Below, one piece after another: positions 46,345-55,648 of a stretch of DNA of 64,000 nucleotides (positions are counted from its first letter, which is position 1; the number at the start of each line of letters is the position of its first letter). Origin of the DNA: Achromobacter deleyi (GTDB lineage: Bacteria > Pseudomonadota > Gammaproteobacteria > Burkholderiales > Burkholderiaceae_B); NCBI RefSeq assembly GCF_902859705.1, contig NZ_CADIJO010000025.1, positions 22,507 through 86,506 of the forward strand, given 5' to 3'. The notes under the pieces were generated by a model. That model was given only the letters and a program-made list of their open reading frames with translations. It had not been told where the DNA came from and searched no databases. A program made the translations under genes and the position numbers.

Positions 46345-46950
46345 ATGAATGCCAATTCCGCCTTCCCCGACGGCCGCGCCCGTTGCGGCTGGGTCGACAC
46401 TTCCGCCGACTACATGGCCTATCACGACACCGAATGGGGCCGCCCGGAAGGCGACGACCGCGCCCTGTTCGAACAGCTCTGCCTGGAAGGTTTCCAGTCC
46501 GGTCTCAGCTGGCGCACCATCCTGAACAAACGCGAGGCTTTCCGCCGTGGTTTCGCCAATTTCGAACCGGCCAAGGTGGCGCGCTTTGGCGAGAAACAGG
46601 TGCTGGCCTTGCTGGCCGATGCCGGCATCGTGCGCCATCGCGGCAAGATCGAAGCCGTCATCAACAACGCCCAGCGCGCGCTCGAAATGATCGAACGTGA
46701 AGGCTCGCTGGGCGCTTATCTGTGGCGCTTCGAGGCGCCTGCGGGGGCGCCGTCCACGCTGGGTGCATCCACGTCAGAACAGTCCGACGCCCTGTCCAAG
46801 GCGCTCAAGAAACTGGGCTGGAAGTTCGTCGGCCCCACCACGGTCTACGCGTTCATGCAGTCGGTCGGCATGGTCAACGACCACCATCCCGACTGCTATT
46901 GCCACAGCCTCAGCGAACGCGCACGCAAGGCGTTCAAACGGCCGGCGTGA
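46345..46950 (+). CDS. tag: DNA-3-methyladenine glycosylase I
   Basis: Base-excision repair enzyme of 201 residues that removes 3-methyladenine. The start RCGWVDTSADYMAYHDTEWG and the C-terminal HHPDCYCH give the zinc-binding Cys and His residues of Tag, and the helix-hairpin-helix region is about 90-115. Its 3' end overlaps the convergent sulfatase gene by 17 bases. The ATG follows a weak ribosome site. Confidence 0.95.
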   Translation: MNANSAFPDGRARCGWVDTSADYMAYHDTEWGRPEGDDRALFEQLCLEGFQSGLSWRTILNKREAFRRGFANFEPAKVARFGEKQVLALLADAGIVRHRGKIEAVINNAQRALEMIEREGSLGAYLWRFEAPAGAPSTLGASTSEQSDALSKALKKLGWKFVGPTTVYAFMQSVGMVNDHHPDCYCHSLSERARKAFKRPA

Positions 46951-48838
46951 CGGTCGCTGCACCCGGTATGCAGTAACGTCCTTCGCGATAGGCCCAGCTG
47001 GGCCACAGGGCGTGGGCCAGCGCTTCGGCGGCCAGGTCCGGGTCCAGCGGCACCGGCGCGTAGTCTTCCGGCGCGGTGTAGCGGTACTGCACGGGTGTCT
47101 TGTTGGGGGCCATCACCAGCAGGTCGTTTTCCTTCAGGTAACCGTAGGTGTTGTCGTACTGCATGATGGCGCGGCCCGGTGTGCTGCGGGTCAGGTCGTG
47201 GCCGATCATGGGGTGTTCGGTATCTACGCCCATCAGCGACAGCAGCGTGGGCGCCAGGTCGATCTGGCTGATCAGCCGGTCGTCGCGGCGGGCTTCGATG
47301 CCGGCGCCCAGGATCACCGCGGGAATATGGAAGTGGCGCACCGGCACCAGGCTGGCGCCGAACACGCGCGAATCGTGGTCGGCGGCAATCAGGAACACCG
47401 TGTTTTCCCAGTACGGCGCGTCCTTGGCCCGCTCGAAGAAGCGGCCCAGCGCCCAGTCGGCATAGCGCACGGTGTTTTCCACGGTGGCGGGGTTGCCTTC
47501 GGTCTGGATGCGGCCCGCCGGGTATTCCCAAGGCGAATGGTTCGACACGCTGAACGCCAGGGTGAACGTGGGCTGGTCGCCGTCTTCGCGCAGTAGCCGG
47601 TCCAGCTGGTTGAACATATCTTCGTCCGACGCGCCCCAGGTGCCCACGAAAGCCGGGTCCACGAAGTCTTCGCGGTCGACGATCTGCTTGAAACCGTTGC
47701 CCAGGAAGAAACCCTTCATGTTGTCGAAGTGCGACTCGCCGCCATAGATGAAGCGCGAGTGGTAGCCGTGGCGGCCCAGCAGGTCGGCCAGCGAGAAAAA
47801 GCCGCGCTGCGAGCGGGGCAGTTTCAGCACGGCCTGGGCCGGGGTGGGTAGAAAGCCGGTCACGACGGCTTCCAGGCCGCGCACCGAACGCGTGCCGGTG
47901 GCGTAGGCGCGGGTGAAGGTCCAGGCGTCGCGTGCCAGGGCGTCGAGCTCGGGCGTGAGGTTCATGCCGCCCAGGCCGGCGCTGTACTGCGCGCCCAGGC
48001 TTTCTTCCAGGATGATCACCAGGTTCAGCGGGCGCGCCGTCTTGCGGGTAGCGGGCTGGCGATGCAGGCTGGGGTGGTCCGCGTTGGCGGGCGGATAGGG
48101 CAGGCCGGCCTGGGTCAGCACACGCCGGTGCATGTCGTCATCGTCCATGCCGCCATACACGGCAGAGGCCGATTTTTCATTCTTCATGCTGTAGACGGCA
48201 TAGAACACGTTATAGAGCGAGTTCAGCGCCAGGGTGTTGAGCATGCCGTCCGAACTGTAGGCCACCGACGACGGGTTGATGGGCCGGTGGCCCAGCGTGC
48301 CGCGGATGGCCAGGATGACGATGGCCAGGATGGCCAGGCTGGCCAGCGGCATCTGCCACCAGGCCAATTGCGGGTCAGGCGTGGCGTGGCCGAACAGGGC
48401 GTAGGCACCCCAACCGATCAGCGCCAGGGCGCCGAAGCCGCCCAGCAGCGCGGCCTTGTAGCCCCGCCACAGCATGCCCGACACTTCGCGCGGGTGTTTC
48501 AGGTATTCGACGAACAGCCGGTTGGGCCGGGTGTCGTATTCCAGGATGAAGGGCGGCGTGGCGACTTCCAGGAAAGCCAGCAGGATGAAGGCAACCAGGT
48601 ACCAGATGCCGGCGGCCGTGGCGGCGAACGGCAGGTGGCCCAGCCAGGGCGACAGCACTGCCGGCAAGGCGGCCAGCACGCAGATCTGATGGGCGTCGAT
48701 GCGCAGGCCGCCCAGCAGCAGGGGCGCCAGGCCCCCCGCATTGCGTACGCGTTGCCATTGCCATGCGGCCAGCGCCAGGCGGCTGAGTGTCAGCAGCGCA
48801 AAGGCTGCCACCACGAAAATCAAACTCGAATGCCGCAT
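46934..48838 (-). CDS. LTA synthase-like sulfatase family membrane protein
   Basis: A 634-residue membrane enzyme. Five hydrophobic helices (about 1-180) precede an alkaline-phosphatase-like sulfatase domain (about 260-600). The metal Glu is in ILEESLGAQYSAGLG, the nucleophile Thr in YATGTRSVRG near 313, and the C-terminal ADHDSRVFGAS segment supplies further ligands. Gram-negative members transfer phosphoglycerol or phosphoethanolamine to periplasmic glucans or other envelope polymers; which one here is not readable. A GGAGG ribosome site precedes the ATG at 48838. Its end overlaps tag. Confidence 0.87.
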   Translation of the reverse strand: MRHSSLIFVVAAFALLTLSRLALAAWQWQRVRNAGGLAPLLLGGLRIDAHQICVLAALPAVLSPWLGHLPFAATAAGIWYLVAFILLAFLEVATPPFILEYDTRPNRLFVEYLKHPREVSGMLWRGYKAALLGGFGALALIGWGAYALFGHATPDPQLAWWQMPLASLAILAIVILAIRGTLGHRPINPSSVAYSSDGMLNTLALNSLYNVFYAVYSMKNEKSASAVYGGMDDDDMHRRVLTQAGLPYPPANADHPSLHRQPATRKTARPLNLVIILEESLGAQYSAGLGGMNLTPELDALARDAWTFTRAYATGTRSVRGLEAVVTGFLPTPAQAVLKLPRSQRGFFSLADLLGRHGYHSRFIYGGESHFDNMKGFFLGNGFKQIVDREDFVDPAFVGTWGASDEDMFNQLDRLLREDGDQPTFTLAFSVSNHSPWEYPAGRIQTEGNPATVENTVRYADWALGRFFERAKDAPYWENTVFLIAADHDSRVFGASLVPVRHFHIPAVILGAGIEARRDDRLISQIDLAPTLLSLMGVDTEHPMIGHDLTRSTPGRAIMQYDNTYGYLKENDLLVMAPNKTPVQYRYTAPEDYAPVPLDPDLAAEALAHALWPSWAYREGRYCIPGAATVTPAV

Positions 48839-49134
48839 CGGGCCTCCAGGTAGTACTGCTGTCCGCCCCGGTCGGGTGCGCAAATTCGGGGTGATCGCGC
48901 ATTTGAACAGGGGTGGCGTCGAAAATTCGGTAGGGATTATTCCGTCCGTCAGCAGGAAAAAGCGGGTGCAGACAGGCTGCTTTGTAACTTTTGCCGACCG
49001 TGCGCTCTATGACGCGGAAAAATCCGCACACATTATGAGGCCGGCAAGCTTAACCTGCCCGGCTCCGCGCGCTACCCTTGAGCTAATTAGGGTCGGGGCA
49101 TCGGCGCCCCGGCGACAAAGGCAGGGTGATAACG

Positions 49135-51210
49135 ATGACGCGCAAAACAAAAATAGCGGTCGGGATTGTCGGGGGGCTGGCCCTCGTGGTCGTGGTGCTG
49201 GGGGTGGTGATCGCCACTTTTGACTGGAACCGGGCCAAGCCCATGATCAACGAACGGGTCACCGCGGCTATTGGCCGGCCCTTTGCCATCAATGGCGACC
49301 TGAGCGTGCAGTGGACGCGAGAGCCTGACGAAGGCGGCTGGCGGGCCTGGGTGCCATGGCCGCACGTGGTCGCCAATGACATCAGCGTCGGCAATCCGGA
49401 CTGGGCCAAGGCGCCACAGTTCGCAACCTTGAAACGCGGCGAGTTCAGCCTGTCGCCGCTGCCGCTGCTGAGCCACCGCGTGGTGATCCGGCGCATCCAG
49501 TTGACCGAGCCCGCCGCCGACCTGGAACGCTTGGCCGACGGCCGCGCCAACTGGATTTTCACGCTGCCCGAATCGGGCGAGCCGTCGCCCTGGGTGCTGG
49601 ACATCAATGAGATCGGCTTCGACAAGGGGCGGGTGGGCTATGCCGATGCGATTCTGCAGGCAGACCTGACCGTGCTGGTCGACCCCCTGGGCAAGCCGGT
49701 GCCGTTCGCCGACGTGGCCGGGTCGGCCTTCGTGCCGCAAGACGGCGCGGCGCCTGCGCCGCGCGACTATGTCTTCGGCTGGAAGGTCGATGGCAAGTAC
49801 AAGGGCCTGGCCACCAAGGGCGAGGGCAAGGTGGGCGGCATGCTGGCCCTGCAAGACCCCAAGCAACCCTTCCCGGTGCAGGCCGACGTCGCCATCGGCG
49901 GTACCAAGGCGTCGGTGACCGGTACGCTGACCGACCCGGCCAACCTGGGGGCGCTGGACCTGCGGCTCAAGCTATCGGGCGGGTCCATGGCGCAGCTGTA
50001 TCCGCTGACCGGCGTGACCTTGCCGGACACGCCGCCCTATTCCACCGACGGCCATCTGGTGGCCAAGTTGCGCAATGCGGGAGGCGCGGTGTTCGACTAC
50101 CGCGACTTCAATGGCCAGGTGGGCAATAGCGACCTGCACGGCGATGTGTCGTTTTCGCTGGCTGCGCCGCGGCCCAAGCTGACCGGCAAGCTGTCGTCCA
50201 GGCAACTGCGCATGGCCGATCTGGGGCCGCTGGTCGGGGTGCCTTCGGGCAAGGCCGCGCCGGCCCAGGACAAGCCCAAGGACGCGCCGGCCAAGCGCGC
50301 CGGCGGCAAGGTGCTGCCGGACCAGGCCTTTCGCACCGATCGCTGGCGCGACATGGATGCCGACGTCTCGCTCGAGGCCGGCCGCATCGTGCATGACGCC
50401 AAGCTGCCCCTGTCGGATCTGACGGTGCACGTGGTGCTGCTGGACGGGCAACTGACGCTGGACCCGCTGCGTTTCGGCATGGCGGGCGGCACCATGGCCG
50501 CGACGCTGCATCTGGACGGCTCCAAGGCCCCCATGACCGGGCGCGTCGACATGCATGCGCGGCGCCTGCGCCTGAAGCAGCTCTTTCCCGCCACCGAGTC
50601 CATGCAGAAGACGCTGGGCGAAATGAACGGCGACCTGGCTTTGTCGGGCACCGGCAATTCCGTGGCCGCACTGCTGGGTACGGCATCCGGCGACGTGAAG
50701 ATGCTGGTCAATGACGGCGTGATCAGCCGCAGCCTGATGGAAATCGCGGGCTTGAACGTGGGCAATTACGTGGTGTCCAAGTTGTTCGGCGACGACGAGG
50801 TCAAGATCAATTGCGGCGCGGCCGACCTGGAAATGAAAAGCGGCGTGATGACGCCGCGCGTGTTCGTGTTCGACACCGAGAATGCCCTGATCAACATCAC
50901 GGGCCCCACCGACTTCAAGAACGAGAAGCTGGACCTGGACATCACGCCGGACAGCAAGGGCTTCCGGATCTTCTCGCTGCGTTCGCCGCTGTACGTACGC
51001 GGCACGTTCGGCTCGCCCGACGTGGGCGTGCACGTGCTGCCGCTGGCGGCCCGCGGGGCGGGCATGGTGGCCCTGGGCGTGATCCTGACGCCGGCGGCCG
51101 GCCTGTTGGCGCTGATTGCGCCCAGCACCACCGACGACAATTCCTGCGCCACGCTGCTCAAGCAGATGCGCGTGCCACCCAAGGCGCCGGCGCCTGCCAA
51201 GGGCAAGTAG
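49135..51210 (+). CDS. AsmA family protein
   Basis: A 691-residue protein with an N-terminal membrane helix (about 8-28) and a long periplasmic beta-rich body. AsmA-type features include the start VTAAIGRPFAINGDLSV and the C-terminal AsmA_2-like domain with SGTGNSVAALLGTASGDVKMLVNDG. These proteins are thought to act as bridge-like lipid carriers or affect outer-membrane assembly. A CAGGG site precedes the ATG at 49135; an in-frame GTG lies three codons upstream. It is divergent from the sulfatase. Confidence 0.88.
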   Translation: MTRKTKIAVGIVGGLALVVVVLGVVIATFDWNRAKPMINERVTAAIGRPFAINGDLSVQWTREPDEGGWRAWVPWPHVVANDISVGNPDWAKAPQFATLKRGEFSLSPLPLLSHRVVIRRIQLTEPAADLERLADGRANWIFTLPESGEPSPWVLDINEIGFDKGRVGYADAILQADLTVLVDPLGKPVPFADVAGSAFVPQDGAAPAPRDYVFGWKVDGKYKGLATKGEGKVGGMLALQDPKQPFPVQADVAIGGTKASVTGTLTDPANLGALDLRLKLSGGSMAQLYPLTGVTLPDTPPYSTDGHLVAKLRNAGGAVFDYRDFNGQVGNSDLHGDVSFSLAAPRPKLTGKLSSRQLRMADLGPLVGVPSGKAAPAQDKPKDAPAKRAGGKVLPDQAFRTDRWRDMDADVSLEAGRIVHDAKLPLSDLTVHVVLLDGQLTLDPLRFGMAGGTMAATLHLDGSKAPMTGRVDMHARRLRLKQLFPATESMQKTLGEMNGDLALSGTGNSVAALLGTASGDVKMLVNDGVISRSLMEIAGLNVGNYVVSKLFGDDEVKINCGAADLEMKSGVMTPRVFVFDTENALINITGPTDFKNEKLDLDITPDSKGFRIFSLRSPLYVRGTFGSPDVGVHVLPLAARGAGMVALGVILTPAAGLLALIAPSTTDDNSCATLLKQMRVPPKAPAPAKGK

Positions 51211-51237
51211 GGTGGGCGATGCGGCCGGGCCGGTGCC

Positions 51238-51256
51238 GACGGCGCCTGGCGCCGTC
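51238..51256. other. GC-rich hairpin between convergent AsmA and GGDEF genes
   Basis: Nine-base arms GACGGCGCC / GGCGCCGTC separated by one base, so an 8-bp stem with a 3-base loop is the likely form. No T tract. It may be a factor-dependent end of both transcripts. Confidence 0.4.
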
Positions 51257-51270
51257 TCGCGCGTGGCCGC

Positions 51271-52866
51271 CTAGCGGGGAAGCGCCATCCGCGCGCCGTC
51301 GGGGGCGTGGTTGTCGGCGATGCAGACGGCGTTGCGGCCGTGGTTCTTCGCGTAGTAGAGCGCCCGGTCGGCCCGCTGGATGACTTCGTCCAGCGTCGCG
51401 CCGTGTTCCGGGTAATGGGCCACACCCGCCGACATGGTGATCGGCGCGGGCAAGCCCGCGGCGGCGCCCAACTGGGCCAGCTTCAGTCGCAACCGTTCGG
51501 CGGTGGCCACGGCCGCCGCCAATGGCGCACCCGGCATCAGCATCACGAATTCCTCGCCGCCGCTGCGCGCCACGGTGTCGCCGCTGCGCGAGCCTTCGGT
51601 CAAAAGCGTGGCCAGGGCCTGCAAGGCGCGGTCGCCTGCCGCGTGGCCGTAGCGGTCGTTGATGTGCTTGAAGTGGTCGATGTCCATCGCCACGATCGAC
51701 AGCGGCGTTTCCGCCGCCTGCAGCAGCGCCATCGCCTCGTCCAGGCCGCGGCGGTTCAGCAGCCCGGTGAGCGTGTCGGTGGTGGACGCGCGGCGCAGGT
51801 CGCGAATCTTGTGCTGGATCGACGCCAGCCCCATCAGCAGCGCGCGCTTGAGTTGCGAGGCCTCGAAATACCACGACCGCACCTTGCGGATGCGCTCGGT
51901 CGAATCGGGGTCCTGCATGCGCTTGGCGATGCCGGCCAGTTCGCCCAGTGGGCGGGCGATCCAGCGCGACAGCAGCCACAGCAGCACGATGGACAGCAGC
52001 AGGAGCGGCAGGGTGTTGCGGGCGGTCGCCATCAGCAGGTCGTTCAGCGGCAGCAACGTGCTGGCCACCGGCCGCTGCGCGATGATGGTCCAGCCCGTGC
52101 TGGGCACCGGCGCGTAGCCGGCCAGTATCTCGGCGCCGTCCGCGTCGGTGAAGCGCAGCTCACCGGTTTCGCCGCGCAGCGCCGCACCCAGCTTGGCCTT
52201 GTCGGCGGACATGTGGCCCAGGCGGCTGCGGTCGGGGTGGTAGATCAGCGTGCCATCGCGCGCCAGCACGTACAGCAGCGAATCATCGCGGTTGAAATGC
52301 TGGCCCAGCAGGCGGTCCAGCACATTGTCTTCGTGCAGGTAGAGCGTGCCGGCGATGTAGCCCAGGTAGCGGTAGTCGCGGGAAAAAATGGGATGGGTAT
52401 ACAGGATCAGCCAACGGCCGGTGCTGGCGCGAAAGGGCTCGCTGATGAACGGACGCCGGGTGGTCAGCGCGGTCTTGGCCGCCTCGCTGGTCATCTGCTG
52501 GCCCTTCAGCTGCGGGTACGACGGCGACACCGCCAGCACCATGCCATCCGGCGACACCACGAAGCTGGAATTGAAATGACCCAGCTGTTCTTCCTGGCGG
52601 CGCGTCTCCGACACAGCGAGTTCGGGGTGGGCCTCCATGTCGGCCAGCGTGTCGGCGCTGAAGGCCAGGTGGCGGCGCAGGTCGCCCAGGAAGTATTCGG
52701 TGGTGGCGGCCAGCTTGGCCGCATAGACGCGGTTGCTTTCCAGCGCGTTGTGCAGCAGCAGATCGCGCTGGACGAGATAACTGGCATGCAGGCCCGCCGC
52801 CAGGACCAGGAAAATCGACAGCAGGCTGATCCACAGGATGAGGCGCCGGAGGTCGATGCGGAACAT
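51271..52866 (-). CDS. Diguanylate cyclase with periplasmic dCache sensor
   Basis: Inner-membrane c-di-GMP synthase of 531 residues. TM1 is about 8-28, a double-Cache periplasmic sensor about 35-270, TM2 about 280-298 followed by a HAMP-like linker, and the GGDEF domain about 365-515. The active site reads SGGEEF (near 438) with a product-inhibition I-site RSGD five residues before the GGEEF, so it looks active and feedback-controlled. A TetR gene ends 11 bases upstream in the same direction; they likely share a transcript. Confidence 0.93.
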   Translation of the reverse strand: MFRIDLRRLILWISLLSIFLVLAAGLHASYLVQRDLLLHNALESNRVYAAKLAATTEYFLGDLRRHLAFSADTLADMEAHPELAVSETRRQEEQLGHFNSSFVVSPDGMVLAVSPSYPQLKGQQMTSEAAKTALTTRRPFISEPFRASTGRWLILYTHPIFSRDYRYLGYIAGTLYLHEDNVLDRLLGQHFNRDDSLLYVLARDGTLIYHPDRSRLGHMSADKAKLGAALRGETGELRFTDADGAEILAGYAPVPSTGWTIIAQRPVASTLLPLNDLLMATARNTLPLLLLSIVLLWLLSRWIARPLGELAGIAKRMQDPDSTERIRKVRSWYFEASQLKRALLMGLASIQHKIRDLRRASTTDTLTGLLNRRGLDEAMALLQAAETPLSIVAMDIDHFKHINDRYGHAAGDRALQALATLLTEGSRSGDTVARSGGEEFVMLMPGAPLAAAVATAERLRLKLAQLGAAAGLPAPITMSAGVAHYPEHGATLDEVIQRADRALYYAKNHGRNAVCIADNHAPDGARMALPR

Positions 52867-52877
52867 GGGAGATCCCG

Positions 52878-53522
52878 TCAGGAATGGGCGCGGCCTGGGG
52901 GCAGGCCGGAAGGGGGCATGCCGCCGGTGAGCGCATCCCAGGCACACATCGCCTGGCGCGCCACGGCTTGCAGGGTCTTGCGGCCGGCGCCGTCGCGCGC
53001 CTGGATGGACATTCCGTGCAGGATGGTGGTGTAGAACGCCGCCAGGTTTTTCAGATCGGCGCCCGGGGGCAGTTCGCCCGCGGCCGCGCCGGCGGTCAGG
53101 CGGGCCAGGATGCGGCCTTGCATTTCACGGCGGTTGTCGCCCAGAAAGGCGCCGACCCCGTCGTGGTTGTCGGCGCCGGAGGGCGCACCCAGAACGATCA
53201 GGCAGCCAGGCGGCGCGCCAGGCGCCGTGAAGCGCTCGGCGGCGGCCAGCAACATGCCTTGCACGGCATCGCGGGCGGTTTCGGCATCGGTCAGGGCGCG
53301 CCGAGAGGCGGCGCCGTCGGTGTCGCGATAAAGCTGCACCGCTTCGCGAAATAGTCCTTCTTTTGAGCCGAATGCGCCGTACAGGCTGGGCGAGTTGATG
53401 CCCATCGCAGCCGTCAGATCGGTTAGCGATGCACCTTCATATCCCTTCGACCAGAACACTTCCATAGCCTTGCGCAAGGCCTGGGCTCGGTCGAAGTTCC
53501 GGGGGCGCCCACGTTCTGCCAT
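52878..53522 (-). CDS. TetR family transcriptional regulator
   Basis: A 214-residue regulator with an N-terminal HTH (about 8-55), ASLTDLTAAMGINSPSLYGAFGSKEGLF. The C-terminal ligand domain contains a Cys in GCLIVLGA. It is divergent from the SDR gene at 53639, which is the usual target of such regulators, and upstream of the diguanylate cyclase. ATG 53522 is used; an in-frame ATG at 53531 is as good. Confidence 0.9.
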   Translation of the reverse strand: MAERGRPRNFDRAQALRKAMEVFWSKGYEGASLTDLTAAMGINSPSLYGAFGSKEGLFREAVQLYRDTDGAASRRALTDAETARDAVQGMLLAAAERFTAPGAPPGCLIVLGAPSGADNHDGVGAFLGDNRREMQGRILARLTAGAAAGELPPGADLKNLAAFYTTILHGMSIQARDGAGRKTLQAVARQAMCAWDALTGGMPPSGLPPGRAHS

Positions 53523-53603
53523 GGGCGGCATTTTACTCGCGAGGGATATTTTGTGTTGATCGATAAGAAAATCGTTGACGGCTGCGCTGCGGCGATGGAT
53601 CAT

Positions 53604-53625
53604 ATTTGTGTCGATCACTACAAAT
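53604..53625. promoter_or_regulatory. Candidate TetR operator before the SDR gene
   Basis: Inverted repeat ATTTGT / ACAAAT around GTGTCGATCA-type sequence. A related half site, TTTTGTGTTGATCGAT, lies upstream near 53548-53563. Position between the divergent TetR and SDR genes suggests the regulator's site. Confidence 0.45.
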
Positions 53626-53638
53626 TTAAGGATGACCC

Positions 53639-54385
53639 ATGCAAAACCTGAACGGTAAGGTGGCTTTCGTGACCGGCGGCAGCCGGGGCATCGGCGCGGC
53701 GATCGTGCGGCGCCTGGCGGCGGATGGCGCCGACATTGCGTTTACCTACGTCAGCGCCGCATCCCGGGATGCCGCCACGGCGTTGGTGCAAGAACTGCAA
53801 GCCGGCGGCCGCCGCGGCCACGCCATCCAGGCTGATTCGGCCGATCCGGCCCAGGTCCGCCAGGCGGTGGAGCAGGCCATCGAGCAACTGGGGCCGGTGG
53901 ACGTGCTGGTGAACAACGCCGGTATCTTCCTGGCTGGTCCGCTGGACGAGGTCACGCTGGATGACTACGACCGCACGATGAACATCAACGTGCGTGCGCC
54001 TTTCGTGGCGATCCAGGCCGCGCAGGCCTCCATGCCCGATGGCGGCCGCATCATCAACATTGGCAGCTGCCTGGCCGAGCGCTCGGGCCGGGCTGGCGTG
54101 ACGCTCTATTCGGCAAGCAAGTCGGCGCTGCTGGGCATGACTCGTGGGTTGGCCCGCGACCTGGGGACGCGCGGCATCACCGTCAACGTTGTGCACCCTG
54201 GCCCCATCGACACGGATATGAACCCCGCCGACGGCGATCACGCCGGCGATCTGGTGGCGGTGCTGTCCTTGCCCCACTATGGCGAAGTGCGCGACATCGC
54301 CGGCATGGTGGCATTTCTGGCCGGGCCGGACGGCCGCTATGTGACGGGTGCGAGCCTGGCGGTGGACGGCGGCTACGCAGCCTGA
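53639..54385 (+). CDS. Short-chain dehydrogenase/reductase (FabG-like)
   Basis: A 248-residue classical SDR. TGGSRGIG (about 12-19), NNAG, the catalytic Ser in INIGSC, and YSASK are all present, so unlike the SDR at 13709 it looks fully active. The C-terminal ASLAVDGGY is typical. An AAGGATGA ribosome site precedes the ATG. It is divergent from the TetR gene, probably its repressor. The substrate is unknown. Confidence 0.9.
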   Translation: MQNLNGKVAFVTGGSRGIGAAIVRRLAADGADIAFTYVSAASRDAATALVQELQAGGRRGHAIQADSADPAQVRQAVEQAIEQLGPVDVLVNNAGIFLAGPLDEVTLDDYDRTMNINVRAPFVAIQAAQASMPDGGRIINIGSCLAERSGRAGVTLYSASKSALLGMTRGLARDLGTRGITVNVVHPGPIDTDMNPADGDHAGDLVAVLSLPHYGEVRDIAGMVAFLAGPDGRYVTGASLAVDGGYAA

Positions 54386-54529
54386 TGGGCGAGGGCAGGG
54401 CGTTCCGGGCAGGCCGATCCGGGCCTCGAAGGGCCAGGGGCAGCCTGCCGCGGCGCCTGTGCCGGCCGGGCCTGGAGCATGCCAGGCACGTCGGCGGGCC
54501 ACTTTTTTTGTGGTCGATCAGCAGTCGAC

Positions 54530-54558
54530 TTGCACATTTAAAAAAAGCTCCCTATAAT
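54530..54558 (+). promoter_or_regulatory. Promoter of tRNA-Lys(CTT)
   Basis: -35 TTGCAC at 54530-54535 and a perfect -10 TATAAT at 54553-54558 with 17-base spacing. The mature tRNA begins 70 bases after the -10 box, so a 5' leader of about 60 bases is made and trimmed. Confidence 0.85.
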
Positions 54559-54628
54559 CTTGCTTCTTCGCAGTTCACACACAACGAAGCGCAGCGGCAA
54601 CGATGCAAACGAAGTGGATGAACCTGCA

Positions 54629-54704
54629 GGGCTGTTAGCTCAGTTGGTAGAGCAGCGGACTCTTAATCCGTAGGTCGAGTGTTCGAGCCACTCACAGCCC
54701 ACCA
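54629..54704 (+). tRNA. tRNA-Lys(CTT)
   Basis: A 76-base tRNA with encoded CCA. The acceptor stem is GGGCTGT / ACAGCCC. The anticodon CTT lies at 54662-54664 and reads AAG. It is one of two tRNA-Lys genes in the window and is complete, with its own promoter and terminator. Confidence 0.97.
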
Positions 54705-54714
54705 GAATTTCAAG

Positions 54715-54749
54715 ACGCCTTGGTCGCTTAGCGCCCAAGGCGTTTTTAT
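54715..54749 (+). terminator. Terminator of tRNA-Lys(CTT)
   Basis: Perfect 9-bp stem ACGCCTTGG / CCAAGGCGT with a ten-base loop and the tail TTTTATT. Confidence 0.9.
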
Positions 54750-54784
54750 TTGTCGTTGTTATTTGTCAGGTGTGGCAGCGTGGA

Positions 54785-55411
54785 TCAGAAATCCAACGCC
54801 AGCGCCGCCGCCCGGGCCTTGCCCTGCTGCAGGGTTTCCGGCGCCCGCGCATCCCAGGTGTGTTCGACCGTCAGGCTGCTGACGTCCCGGACCCCGATGA
54901 ACTTCAGCCAGAACTCGATATAGTCCGCCTGGTGCGCGAACCCGGGGCTGCTGTTGCCGTTCGCGGCGTTGTCGTGGCTTTGGCCGCGCACATGAATGAC
55001 CAGCGCTCGCGCGATGTCCAGCATCGGGCCGTAGGCCTGGCCATTGAAGGTGAACAGCATGTTGCGCTGGCTGACCAGGTCGATCAATTGCTTGAGTTTG
55101 TAGGGATAGCCGAAATTCCACATCGGCACGCCCATGACGATCCGGTCCGCTTCCTGAAAGCGCCTGGCCAGCGATTCAATGCGCGCCCAGGCTGATGATT
55201 CCGCGGTGTCCAAGGGCGTGTTCGAGACGCGCTTGTACTTGGCGCCGATGGTCTGGCTGTCGAATTCCGGCAGCGCTTCTTCCCAGACATTCAGCGTATC
55301 GACTTCCAGCGCAGGGCAGGCCTGCCGGTAGGCGTCGATGAAGGCGTTGGCGATGGCGATGGACGCAGACTGGGCGCCGCGGGGTGAGGACTCGATGTTC
55401 AACAGACGCAT
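54785..55411 (-). CDS. azoR: FMN-dependent NADH-azoreductase (AzoR-like)
   Basis: Flavodoxin-fold quinone and azo-dye reductase of 208 residues. The start RLLNIESSPRGAQSASI matches the FMN phosphate-binding region, and PMWNFGYPYKLKQLID is the family signature near residue 95. Its physiological role is two-electron quinone reduction. It is convergent with the tRNA-Lys gene and has a 20-bp palindrome about 70 bases upstream of its start, a likely regulator site. Confidence 0.88.
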   Translation of the reverse strand: MRLLNIESSPRGAQSASIAIANAFIDAYRQACPALEVDTLNVWEEALPEFDSQTIGAKYKRVSNTPLDTAESSAWARIESLARRFQEADRIVMGVPMWNFGYPYKLKQLIDLVSQRNMLFTFNGQAYGPMLDIARALVIHVRGQSHDNAANGNSSPGFAHQADYIEFWLKFIGVRDVSSLTVEHTWDARAPETLQQGKARAAALALDF

Positions 55412-55483
55412 GCTGCATGATCCGGATGACGAAGCGTGTACGTAGGCAACGCCAGGAATGCGTCACGCTGGGCCCGCATTCAT

Positions 55484-55503
55484 ACGATTGCATTTGCAAT
55501 CGT
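55484..55503. promoter_or_regulatory. 20-bp palindrome upstream of the azoreductase gene
   Basis: Perfect 9-bp arms ACGATTGCA / TGCAATCGT around TT. It lies in the promoter region of azoR (minus strand), 73 bases from the start codon. Such operators are often bound by MarR, LysR or TetR regulators of azoreductases; no regulator is encoded next to it. Confidence 0.55.
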
Positions 55504-55648
55504 TGGCGGAGGAAAGTGTATCGTGCTACGACTTGATTGCCAATGCCCTGGTGGGGCACTTGCGGCGGGCCAATGAAATTTCAGAATTATCCAATGGGCA
55601 CGGCAGTGAAGGCTTAATAGGATAGGCGCCTTACGCCCTGAGATCTCT

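Noticed and set aside
32068..54704. Two tRNA-Lys genes as borders of an integrated island
   Set aside because: Both tRNAs are whole, no integrase or repeated tRNA 3' end was seen between them, and the interval holds ordinary chromosomal genes.
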